Part shown: piece after piece, positions 28,301 to 37,570 of the stretch
Layout of the letters: every line of letters begins with the position of its first letter
How positions within the stretch are numbered: the first letter of the stretch is position 1
Assembly: GCA_032718475.1 (NCBI GenBank)
Contig: JAUCBJ010005405.1
Coordinates: 1 to 43,651 of the forward strand
Source: Nemertoderma westbladi
Taxonomy: Eukaryota; Xenacoelomorpha; Nemertodermatida; Nemertodermatidae
Length of the DNA: 43,651 nt
Reading direction: 5' to 3'
Notes under the pieces: model-generated
Told to the model about the DNA's origin: nothing
Seen by the model: only the letters and a program-made list of their open reading frames with translations
Database searches by the model: none
Position numbers and translations under genes: made by a program

Positions 28301-30925
28301 AACGCAGTTCTTATTAAAATACTTCGATTTATCTCTGGCTCGCTTGCTGTTTATTTTTTGGATGCAGCAGGTTTTAACAAACCAATCTGGGCAAACTTCT
28401 TCCGTCTTAGTGTTGCCTTTATTACGCAACCGTGTCTCCAGCTGGAGAACTTTCGCATATATAAACGCAAAAAGATTATCCACTACTATGGTGACATGCG
28501 ATTGGGGTTTGCCAATAAGATATCTGAGGTCTGGTACACCCTTGGGGCTCACAAAATCCTGTTCATTCCAGAGTTAGTGGGATGTTTCCTGGAGATCTCT
28601 TTGGTGGGCGAACCGGAGGTTCGGGCTATCACTTTACCAATTCTCTATGACATGATGGAGGTCGAATGGGCGAAGCACCTCAGCTTCCACGGCTTTGAGG
28701 CTGAAGTTATAAACCAACTGGATGACCTTATAGAAGGTGGGAGAGGGGACATCGAATACAAGGATTCCTTCCATAAGATTCTTTCCGATAAATGTCAGCT
28801 TCACAAAGATCACAAGTTTATGATCCCCGGTTTATACTTTGTAGACCTAATCACTCGGTTGTTGGAACGTTTACTTGATTACAGGTGGGTAAACATCGAT
28901 GACAATGCCGACAACCGAATGAGTTGTATTGTCAACCTCCTCAATTTCTACGAGGAGATTAAACGGCCAGAAATGGTCATTCGCTACTTATATAAACTGC
29001 ACGATCTCCACATCGCCAATGATAACTACATAGAGGCAGCCTACACATTGCTAAAACACGCAAAGAATTTGGAATGGTCTGAGAAAGAGTTAAGTGGTCC
29101 TGATAAGCGCAATAATGCCTACGCTGAGACCGAATCTCAACTCAAAGAACGAATCTACTACGACAGTATCACTCTGTTGGATAAAGGCCATTTGTGGGAG
29201 GAGGCTATCCGTTTATGTATGGAACTCTCCGATCAATACAGAGTGAAAATGTACGACTACATTCAACTTAGCTTACTGCTGCAGAAACAGTCTTCCTTCT
29301 ATGATAACATCATAAACAAACAACGCGGCAAGCCAACCTACTTTAAGGTCGGATTCTTTGGTATGAGTTACCCTACTTTCCTGAGGAATAAGATCTTTAT
29401 TTACCGCGGTAGGCCATACGAAATGTTGAGTGAGTTTGTGTCTCGACTGCTGGTTCAGTTCCCAAAGGCACAGAAACTTCGGTCGTCTGTGTTGCCTGGG
29501 GATGACGTTACTAATGCATCGGCATTCTATATACAGGTCTGTACTGTGCAACCGATCGCAGAAGAGATGTCCCCTCCGGGTGTGCACACCAACATTGCAG
29601 AGTATTACCACTGCAACGGGGTGAAACGCTTTGTGTATGACCGGCCCTTCCATCAGGGAGATAAGGACCCTAACAATGAGTTTGCATCATTATGGTTGGA
29701 CAGGTCTACATTCGTAACGGCCCACAAATTTCCTGGAATACTTAGATGTTTTGAAGTCTTATCGAGTTCATCAGTTAACATCAGTCCTTTAGGAAAAGCA
29801 GTCGAGGACCTTACGGACGCCAATTCTGACCTCATGTCCTTCATACAACTCCACGAAAGCGATTCCAAAGCGCCGATCAATCCCCTTAGTATGAAACTCA
29901 ATGGCGTCATCGATGCTGCTGTTATGGGCGGCATCACAAATTATGAAAAGGTGTTCTTTAACGACACATATCTGCTGAAAAACCCAGACAATAAAGAGCA
30001 GGTTGATCTTCTTAAAAGTTTAATCTCCAAACAAATCCCCATCTTAGAGGTTTGCCTAAAACTACACGGAGAGAAGGTAAAGTCTTCTGATATTTCGTTG
30101 AGACCACTACATGAAAAGCTGGAGATTCAGTTCAAGCAGTTGAAAAAGAATGTGGAGCAGACCTGCGGGAATCTTCCAGGATGCGGCATCACGTCGCCTA
30201 GGTTACCGATGTCAGTGCTGCGGTTTCATGCGGCCCGGACATCCGCGGACGCGAGTCGCGCCTCCGGGTACCACTCCTCTATGACATCCTCCCAGGAGAG
30301 TGGAGGCGAATCGGTCCGAGAATCCCACGAGATTAATCAACGCGCAAGTCGCTCCGACATGCTGGATGTCTACCCGACGATGCGAACCAGCGGAGAGAGT
30401 CTCACATCGTTGACAGATAAACCACGTATGGAGCCATCCCGCTCGCATCCTGTCGTTTTGAGAGCCATCGAACTAACGCAAACTCTTCACCCCACCCGCC
30501 CAGCACGGCCCACCAGTCGAGGCTCGCAGTTCTCTCTAAACTCTTCCAGGGAAAGTTTAGATTCAAAAGTGGAAGTTCCTTTGGCTAAAAACCACAATGA
30601 GTTTCGATCCATGGAGAATCTATCTGCGGACGTCCAGGAACCAGACCGACTTCCTCCCATCGTTCCTCCTAAACGGAAACAGTCGTTGACGCCGTTGACT
30701 CCAATCTCGGTCCCACCTTCGCCTCCACTCCGCGCCACCACCGTTTCCGGTGGTACACGCTACTCCTTTCAGCCGTCCTCCGGTGCAAACCCACCGCCTG
30801 TACCTCGGAAAAAAAACATTCGCAAGTCGATGGCTTCCTCCCAAATGAACGCGGCGACACTCGGATCTCGGATATTGTCAACAACCGACGAATCCCCATC
30901 GAGGTTAGACGACACTCATCTATAG
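25340..30925 (+). CDS. DOCK-A family Rac guanine-nucleotide exchange factor, single exon
   Basis: This 1861-residue protein is a dedicator of cytokinesis of the DOCK1/2/5 group, normally about 1830-1870 residues. An SH3 domain lies at residues ~11-70 (QLGDVVQI ... GLFPSNFV). A helical region follows, then a DHR-1 (C2-like, phosphoinositide-binding) domain from about 405 (GDIYNHIYVTINQGDFERG, LRFTFRHRSS near 500). An armadillo-like middle leads to the DHR-2 catalytic region at about 1155-1600 (YPTFLRNKIFIYRG near 1343, PGILRCFEV, NPLSMKLNG). AAVMGG near 1525 keeps the nucleotide-sensor valine. The tail has proline-rich SH3 ligands (PPIVPPKRK ~1772, PPVPRKK ~1818). In relatives, ELMO binds the SH3 end and DHR-2 activates Rac in migration and engulfment. 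The 5586-nt frame has no intron or stop, which is unusual for this family. DOCK1, DOCK2 or DOCK5 cannot be chosen by eye. Confidence 0.93.
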   Translation: MTPWIPEKTPKIGIVICSFGGDLKNGLQLQLGDVVQITQRNVSQPEWFYGFKLDEPLIHGLFPSNFVVIKDKRKSKIPNANEVLLTDKFIGELTDVIREWGELWKQLFIKSHLELVTEMKDLLHEVIHLRRQLLSGRLPTSEQKALVKKVNINVDKGNKLLDLDIIIRDNRGLEIDPFSVGPMSLLRDHQASKSHEGHRDTDNLYLSHSHSLLVCIHSIECTEQVQILGALYDGVEHSYITENYMINWCGDNSTSSISPPICAIYNRLDNRDIHRRKIFLVFQVVRVGAMHKRIDERRSTKEIRRPYGVGVLDVTAALASKIKTVDWEDAEREFISFTLASNENDFLDTLVRKTIALPSREHGRIDLIFSRDSKKSGLSVSYHGFHGEDPAPASAVYVSKMGLPEIIMPGDIYNHIYVTINQGDFERGPLKTSNKNTEVSLTVCKNDNGEPMANAIRMGVGSNCKPLTEFKSLVYYQIKQPIWRETVKIEIPLAAFYGTHLRFTFRHRSSGEGKDKQEKPFSLAFLKLIEDGGTTLKDGLHDMLLYRFDRHSDDPQAYLAQHSTLEQQQNSDPKARTQGPIATGNLTLCRDTLNIRTVVCSTKITQNANLVGLLKWKQSKYRLKNIIEMFMQVKEEEIVKFLQDTLDALFGIVLGRDRIDPDSGDDENDCNELVFDALVYIMGLVVDKQYQRFRPVLDAYITHDFAATTIHVVLLEVLNRRLDVATDGIKQLKTMKSLEYMFKFIVHSRKLMSVESVGIIGKENFDMSVVNVFTSIQRILSDPSDGLVALQGTALRYLPVVVGFVSQVLDGNTLVQLVRDILIGMLPDHLVKQKLQFIQELLNCKVSAIPAYRQIFLPCVLNQTAMLLRKRQELDTCYQLLSDLFKLLCQDDWQCDDIDINLMVHYLFDPLLYVILKTYEFKTLEYEYVVCLIALLRLINEKHYTNYIREQKVLEFISQIFHVFHILCTKNDIYSDKGTWTTLILLQNAVLIKILRFISGSLAVYFLDAAGFNKPIWANFFRLSVAFITQPCLQLENFRIYKRKKIIHYYGDMRLGFANKISEVWYTLGAHKILFIPELVGCFLEISLVGEPEVRAITLPILYDMMEVEWAKHLSFHGFEAEVINQLDDLIEGGRGDIEYKDSFHKILSDKCQLHKDHKFMIPGLYFVDLITRLLERLLDYRWVNIDDNADNRMSCIVNLLNFYEEIKRPEMVIRYLYKLHDLHIANDNYIEAAYTLLKHAKNLEWSEKELSGPDKRNNAYAETESQLKERIYYDSITLLDKGHLWEEAIRLCMELSDQYRVKMYDYIQLSLLLQKQSSFYDNIINKQRGKPTYFKVGFFGMSYPTFLRNKIFIYRGRPYEMLSEFVSRLLVQFPKAQKLRSSVLPGDDVTNASAFYIQVCTVQPIAEEMSPPGVHTNIAEYYHCNGVKRFVYDRPFHQGDKDPNNEFASLWLDRSTFVTAHKFPGILRCFEVLSSSSVNISPLGKAVEDLTDANSDLMSFIQLHESDSKAPINPLSMKLNGVIDAAVMGGITNYEKVFFNDTYLLKNPDNKEQVDLLKSLISKQIPILEVCLKLHGEKVKSSDISLRPLHEKLEIQFKQLKKNVEQTCGNLPGCGITSPRLPMSVLRFHAARTSADASRASGYHSSMTSSQESGGESVRESHEINQRASRSDMLDVYPTMRTSGESLTSLTDKPRMEPSRSHPVVLRAIELTQTLHPTRPARPTSRGSQFSLNSSRESLDSKVEVPLAKNHNEFRSMENLSADVQEPDRLPPIVPPKRKQSLTPLTPISVPPSPPLRATTVSGGTRYSFQPSSGANPPPVPRKKNIRKSMASSQMNAATLGSRILSTTDESPSRLDDTHL

Positions 30926-33454
30926 CGGGAAGATATTTGTTATTGTGTCTGTTATTTATATTTAGGGGCCGGATTAGCGTTGTCCATCGAAATTTACAAA
31001 ATATTTCGGTCGATTTTTTGAAATTTGCGTTCGATTATCGATGATTTTCGTTAATTAACAATGTAAAATATAAAAAAATCCATTTATTTATTGGTTACTA
31101 TTAGAAAAATGTTCTTTGTAAAAAGAAGAAAATGCTTAATATTTCAAAAAATGAATAATTGTATCAAGTGGGACTTTTCAATTTTCTGTTGAGTACGGTT
31201 TGTTACATTAAGTTGTACATTTAGTTTTATTACAAAATTACAGAAAAATTAAAATTTATAAATAAGATTTTTTTTTTAAAATGGAAGAATAATTAACTAA
31301 AATTAGATTATTATAATGTCGTCGTAAAATGATCTCATTTGAAACTTTTTGTTAAAATGTTTGATATTCTATATTGTGAATAATTCGATCGAAAATCATC
31401 GCAAATAAAAAAAATTCGTTCGATTATTGTCGACATTATTACAACTGGCCGCTTTTGCGTGAATCGAACGTGGTCGCCGAACCCCAATGCTTAATGTTGC
31501 GGGGCGAGTTTTGGTTAACTTTAAAGTATTGAAAATGTTTTGGTCAATTGAATTAATTATCGCACGTCTTTGTCTATCGTGTCATTCATCTGTTATATTA
31601 ATTTGCCAATTTTTACATTTACGTATTACTTTACTATAATCATTTAAGCTATAATTTAATCATTTAATCAATTAATATAATATTAATTATCTCATAATTT
31701 TGAAATGAATTATTATTGTAAATAATTAATTATTTATACTGGTACTTATTTATTTATATAAAAAATAATATTATTGATCAGGTATAATCATTTTATCACA
31801 ATTTATTGTCCTCTATGCAGGCCACTTTAATTTGTATAATATAGAAAATAAACAAATTAAGCCAAATTCTAGTCCTCCAAAATCTTAATTTGTAGGTTAA
31901 TTTCTAGACCCTATTTTCTGCTTAAAAGCGCTTAATAAACTTGTAATTAGCATCGAATGAGTGTATTATACGTTCCAACAAACAGACAAATATACAAAAA
32001 CACTCAAGCCTACTTGAATTTTGAGTATTTTAATTTTGAGTATTGAAAGGTATTCAAACTGCTGAGCATCCAAGCACTCCATTACTAGGGAAAAATTAAT
32101 CTAGAGCTCAGATGCCACTGGACTGCTGGAGCAGCTTACCTCGAATTAAAACGGGACCACACAACCACACCCAAGTCAACCACGTGCGGATCAAGGTCGG
32201 GGGCTAAGCAATGATTAGTTCGTCATAACAGAACAGCTGTATGCCATGTACACGTCACTTGAGTTAGGGTTTAGAAACTAAAATCGGATTTTTTTTGTCC
32301 TCGGTTCAGAATAGCCGGGGTGTTTTACAAAACAATTATTATAATTGAGGGCTAAAAAGGGCCCATGATTTCAGATGTCAACGTCAAGTTCAGTATGTCA
32401 TTTTTAGTGTAAATTGTTAGTGAAAGCGCCCGTAGTCATGAAATAACCTTATTTTCTAGTACTACAAAATATTAATTTCTAGCTAATTTCTAGATTCTTG
32501 AAAATTCTACAAATAAAAGTGGCCTGTCTATATGTGAGAACAACGTATGTAAACTTTGTGTAGTTGATAGTTAATTAATACATTGTCACTTGTACCTACT
32601 AATACTTTGTTTAGTTTTAAAATAATAATTTATATGTTGATCCTTGCTTGCATACAATACCATGGATACCATGCCGTCAGTATTGTGAACCAATAGTAGG
32701 CACTCAATCAATCATTTTGTTTTGCATCATTCAGAGCGGCCAGTTGTCTGTCTTCATTAAATTATGTCCGTCATTGTTAATACCTTTTCTGTTATGGAAT
32801 TGAAGAAAATTCCACCAAACATTTTGCTTTTTTTTTAACAACAATTAAGTTTAATTAATTAATTAATTAATTAATATAAATAAATTAATTTAAATTAATT
32901 AATTATACGGCAGAACGGCTTTTCATCAGCAACAACTGTTCCGTAATTTCAATTCTTGTATATAAATCTAATATATATATATATATATATATATAAGTAT
33001 AAATAAATAAGCTTGTCGCAAAGTACTTTGCAGTTTAATTCAACTCAAGAAGTCTTTCGTACTAATTATTGTGTGAAGAGCAGCGACCGTTTCTAATTAC
33101 ACTTATATAGATGAATCCGGTCTCTCTCGACCTAAACTAACAAAACATTCCAGTTCTTATGAACCAATTGAAATATTATTAACGACAAACGTTAGAATTA
33201 GTTTTCATGGTCTCAATCACCGGTTTCTTTTAATTTACCTCATAATTCGTTGATTGGTTTGTATTTGATAAAAAATTATATTTATTTTATTTACTTATAC
33301 ATTTATCGTTTTATTTGAGGTTGAGCTATGCAAATACCTATGCAACTAATTATTACTATATTTTATTATTATTCGAATAATGTCTCATTATAATAAATAT
33401 TTATTTACTCTAAGTTCAGATCCGTCATTAACAATTGTAATAAGGCCGTACAAC

Positions 33455-33584
33455 ATGGTCAGGTCACTGTCACTTTAAAGCGGCAAAAAGCGCAACTTTT
33501 ATGCGAAATTTCAAAGTTTGTCAAAAGATATTAACATTTAAAGTTTTTGCTACACTTTTGCCGGTTTAAAGTGACAGTGACCAT
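33455..33584. mobile_element. 130-bp MITE
   Basis: Inverted ends: ATGGTCAGGTCACTGTCACT... on the left and, read inward on the other strand, ATGGTCACTGTCACTTTAAA on the right. The left end has a 5-bp insertion (AGGTC). Both then share GGCAAAA. The whole element could fold into a hairpin; no coding sequence. Confidence 0.7.
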
Positions 33585-34382
33585 ATAAGTAATTTAATCG
33601 AATTCATCTTCCTTTTTTAAAAGCAGTAATTAATATAATTGGTATAATTTGATTGGAATATTTTTTGTGCTATTTTTGTAAAACAAACAGTTTAATATTC
33701 TATGAAATACCGTAAATTTACGTTGATTGAGTTATTGTACCGATTTATAGTCTCCTGTTTGGACGTCAGTGCCTTAACATACAGATATTAATGTACAATT
33801 TATAATACTTTATACGACATCTATATAATAATTGAGACTTTATACTACATCTATACTAATTGGGAGAGGAAATCGAAATTTATAATAACAAGTTGCTTTA
33901 AATATAATTTTTTTGAAAATATTTAATTCAATATTCGACTCAATCTACTCCATGTCCGTCTGAAGCAGAAAACTCCACCGGATAAATAATTACACCTTCA
34001 TTAAGTTGTTGTCTGGGTGATTATGGAAACGGAACTGTAATGTGCTCTATGGATCCTGTTTATTCTTTTGTTTATAATTACATGTCACTGTAACCTGCTC
34101 CTTTCCCTTAAGTGATACTGTGGGCAATGATTGGGTGAAGATTTCTCGCAGGCGAATATTACATTAACCCATGTCGTGGATTAGTGTCGTCACGCAGTGA
34201 TACGACCCACGCCCCGTTAAGAAACTACTGAGATAAAAATGTTCCACCAATCACACTGCAGTAATTATGTCTCAGCAAGAAGTCGCGAGGTCAAACTAAA
34301 TCTGTTACAAATTTTATATCCGATTTGTAGAAAAATTAAAGGAGGACTGTCTGTCATGTTACTGAATTAAGACACTATATTA

Positions 34383-34679
34383 CACGTTCGTGGGGCGTCG
34401 CGCAGCACGCGAACTTGAGCAAGTTCGATTTGATCTGGAGTCAAAAGTTCTAGAGGTATTTCATTTGCCCGTGACTTTCAAAAATATTTGAACTTTTTCT
34501 GTAGTATGCCCATTGCCCATACAAAATTTAGTTGAAAATGGTTAAAATATTCAAAAGTTATTTACGAATGAATTTTTCATTGACAGACAGGCAGACGCAG
34601 ACGAACATTAAATTTATGCCCTATTTACTAATTATAATTGTGCGCTAAGGCTCGCCCTGACTGCGTGTCTCGCCCCACA
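34383..34679. mobile_element. ~300-bp element with GTGGGGCG/CGCCCCAC ends
   Basis: It starts ACACGTTCGTGGGGCGTCGC and ends ...GTGTCTCGCCCCAC. The outer 8 bp are inverted and the body includes GACAGACAGGCAGACGCAGA. The left end recurs at 8342, and right-end-like pieces (GCTCGCCCCA) occur at 10914 and 20417. This supports a dispersed non-autonomous element of unknown class. Confidence 0.5.
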
Positions 34680-35375
34680 TCATGACAGAGTGAAAGCTTG
34701 TCTGCATATCTATAAAATAATGTTAAAGTTGTTTCCAAAACGTATTGTTATTTCTTATTTTTGTAAACTAATATTACAAATTCACAGATCATTCCTGTAT
34801 TATTTTAGTATAGAACCTTATGTGCATAATTAGCAACAATTGAAATTTCTTTAATAATTATTTATTATTATATATAATAATAAATTATTATTTATATTAT
34901 ATATATTTGTTTAATTTTTAGTTTATTAAACTGCTCCCTGATATCTAGCTGTACCAGAATGTGGGACAGTTTGGAGTCGAATCAATGGCCGCCATCATCG
35001 ACTAACTTTTTAAGGTCCATCGGATACATCCATGACGTATTAAGTGCTAAATGGGCACCGATCCGCATTCCTTGTGCAGATCTGAAATGCGGGAGGAAAA
35101 ATTTAGAGTTTTCCTGTAGTGCGGATGTGTATAGTGACGTAATGAGTTATTTTGAAGAAATCTGACGTCTTATCTGGTTTCCATGGTGTCAACTGATATC
35201 ACATAAGATTTTTATAGGTATGAGCTGTTATGTGCAAAGCAAGCAAATAGGTTATAGCAGTGTTTTAGTGGGAAATTTATAATAATCAGGTGTAATATAC
35301 ATTAATCAGTTATCCTCACCAAGAAATGTAATAAAATAGACATAATATAAATGGTTTTGTTCAGAAGTGGAAAAA

Positions 35376-35485
35376 ATGAGAAAGCGCGTCACCCGGGGTT
35401 GAACCAGCGCTATACGTACGTTTCAGCCTATCAGGCCTCATCAGTAGCGCTAACCAGTTCAGCCACTTGTCCCTGACATTCAACC
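35376..35485 (-). mobile_element. tRNA-like SINE head
   Basis: On the minus strand AAGTGGCTGAACTGGTTAGC (near 35469-35450) matches a tRNA A-box region and GGTTCAACCCC (about 35405-35395) a B box, ~45 bp apart. It resembles a tRNA gene only in the promoter parts; the cloverleaf is poor, so a SINE is more likely. Confidence 0.5.
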
Positions 35486-36861
35486 CCCGGTGAAGAAAAT
35501 GCACCGGGCGAAGAAAATTTACTTTTACTTTTTTACTTTGTGACGGGCAGACAAACAATAGACGAACGGACAGTTTAAATGTCCGAATATAGTTGCATTG
35601 ATCAGAGAAACAAATCAAAATCCGATCCAAAACCAAAACTTATCTAAAACCCAAAGCGATCTCATATATAAATTGCACTATTTTGCAATACTACATTTAG
35701 TGGATAACTACGGACTAGAAGCAGCTACAGAGATGCAGTTTTTTGTAGAATTATTGCCTAATGCTGCCTAGAGCTTAACATGAAAGCAAAGCCGAAATGC
35801 GAAACGGTTAACATCAATGATTAAAACGAAGTAAAAAAAATGTGCACTGGTGCTCAAATCGCACTATGTGTGAAAACCAAGGAATTTATGTTCGCTCTGG
35901 CAGTAGTGCCATACAATGCGCACCATTGCACATGCACATATCTCATTGAAGGCACAACACATTGTTTTGCTCCCGCGATTAACGTGTTTTAAACATAGCC
36001 CTTTTTAAGTTTGACAATCTCACTTTATACTACCATCATATATATTATATAAGAGGTATCGTATCGATCGATTAACAGGTTATTTTTTGATATAGCGACG
36101 ATGTAAATGTTTGATCATAGATACAATAACTCGATATTAATCAATAATATTTATTTATCTATATCTAGAGGGCGTACACATACACATATATTAGATAACT
36201 CAGAAACTTCAACCACTAAAGTCCCACCACCTAAACACAGGGTTATCCAAAACGTAATTATTATCTATTTAATATTAATGGAATTGGCCGTATCGTATTG
36301 AAAATTACAATTGGTGAAGTCAGAATTTATGAAAAGTTAGTCTTTGGTAATATATTAGTGTAGGCCTAGGCCTAGTATTTTAATTAATTTGGCTACATGA
36401 TATGATAAATACATACAATACGCATTATAGATGCCTCGCGTTCATTAGAATATAATTAGGAGGGGAAGCCCATGTAAACATTTGTTAAATAAATACCCCA
36501 CATTTAAGACAACATGTCATATTCAATGACAAATCATATTTAATGGTTCATATTCATATTAATTAATGATTCATATAAATAATAAATATTTCATATGTGT
36601 TGTTACCTTGAATTTTATTGATTGAAGCAATAATTTAACATTTATCAATCCCCCGTACGAAATAGTAACCAATTTTTAAAAAATATAGATAGTCGATGAT
36701 TTTAGATTATTACCAATGTCTAACTTACGATTCTACCTTTCCAATTATACCAGATAGGGCAGGGCGGAGTTATTCAGAGTTGATTAATAAATTACTTTTG
36801 GGCTGATAATTACGGTAGGCCTACTTTTTACATTACAAGATAAATATAAATTACTGAAGTT

Positions 36862-37538
36862 TTATTCGTCGACTTTTAGCTCTTCAGGGTGTTCATATTC
36901 TTCTTTATCCCCGTACCTGCCAAGAACAACGGGAAACGAATCGAATATCAAATCATCCTGACCTGACCAGACCAATATCGCTCCCCCAGATCGTAATGGT
37001 ATGTTCGTTGCGAGCTCGTAGCAAGACTCAGCGACTTTTGCGGGCTTTAGAACCATATTCATCTCCCACAAATTCTGCCACGCTCGGTTCATACGTTCTA
37101 TTTCTTTGTTGAGATCTCGAACGATGGGGATATCTGGCAACTTGGGGAATCTCGATTTTGGGTCAGCGCTAATGCATTGTACCATTCCTGTGTCCACCAT
37201 TCCTGGGCAAATAGCATTGATACGAACCCCGTGCTTATGGAAATCTTTGTGCAAAACAACCGCTTTTGTGAAGTTAACTATAGCTGCTTTCGTTGCTCTG
37301 TAGGCTGGAGTAACCAGCGTGTCTTCTAAATAGGCTGCAGAAGATGATACGTTAATGATGACGCCTCCATCACCGCCTTTAAGACGACTCATCAGATTTA
37401 AAGCAGCGTAGGTTCCGTTTACAACTCCGCATACGTTGATGTCCACCATTTTTTTGTGATGGCGCTCATCGCTAATACCAGCATTGTTATATACCACATT
37501 GAGGCCACCAAGTTTCCATAATGCTTGCTTGAATGATG
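36862..37538 (-). CDS. Short-chain dehydrogenase/reductase, 15-PGDH-like, last exon
   Basis: This is an NAD(P)-dependent SDR oxidoreductase, closest by eye to 15-hydroxyprostaglandin dehydrogenase, which oxidises the 15-hydroxyl of prostaglandins in the cytosol. The exon starts after TTATTACAG (acceptor AG at 37540-37539) in phase 2 and reads SFKQALWKLGGLNVVYNNAG. It shows the NNAG motif, the catalytic Ser in NVSSSAAY, the YRATK catalytic Tyr-x-x-x-Lys and INAICPGMVDTGM. It ends at TAA 36864-36862, which overlaps an AATAAA, so the poly(A) signal may begin inside the last codons. The N-terminal TGxxxGIG cofactor-binding exon is absent and must lie past the right edge, making the intron longer than 6 kb. 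The exact substrate is uncertain. Confidence 0.85.
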
Positions 37539-37570
37539 CTGTAATAACGAAGTATAAATATTATTTGAGC

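Larger units (their letters stand above)
30926..36840. other. AT-rich intergenic region
   Basis: No supported gene in nearly 6 kb. From 30955 to about 31495 two inverted blocks (GATGATTTTCG around 31040 and CGAAAATCATCG around 31390) suggest a decayed MITE directly after the DOCK stop. AATAAA occurs at about 31848. TTAA-rich DNA lies at 32850-32900 and a (TA)n run at 32970-32996. Further small elements are listed separately. Short reading frames at 34959-35165 and 36107-36301 lack family signatures. Confidence 0.5.

Noticed and set aside
31450-31500. GCGTGAATCGAACGTGG as a tRNA B box
   Set aside because: No A box at suitable distance and the B-box match is poor.
34959-35165. 68-codon frame with several Cys residues as a possible exon
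   Set aside because: No clear splice sites or family pattern; left as unsupported.
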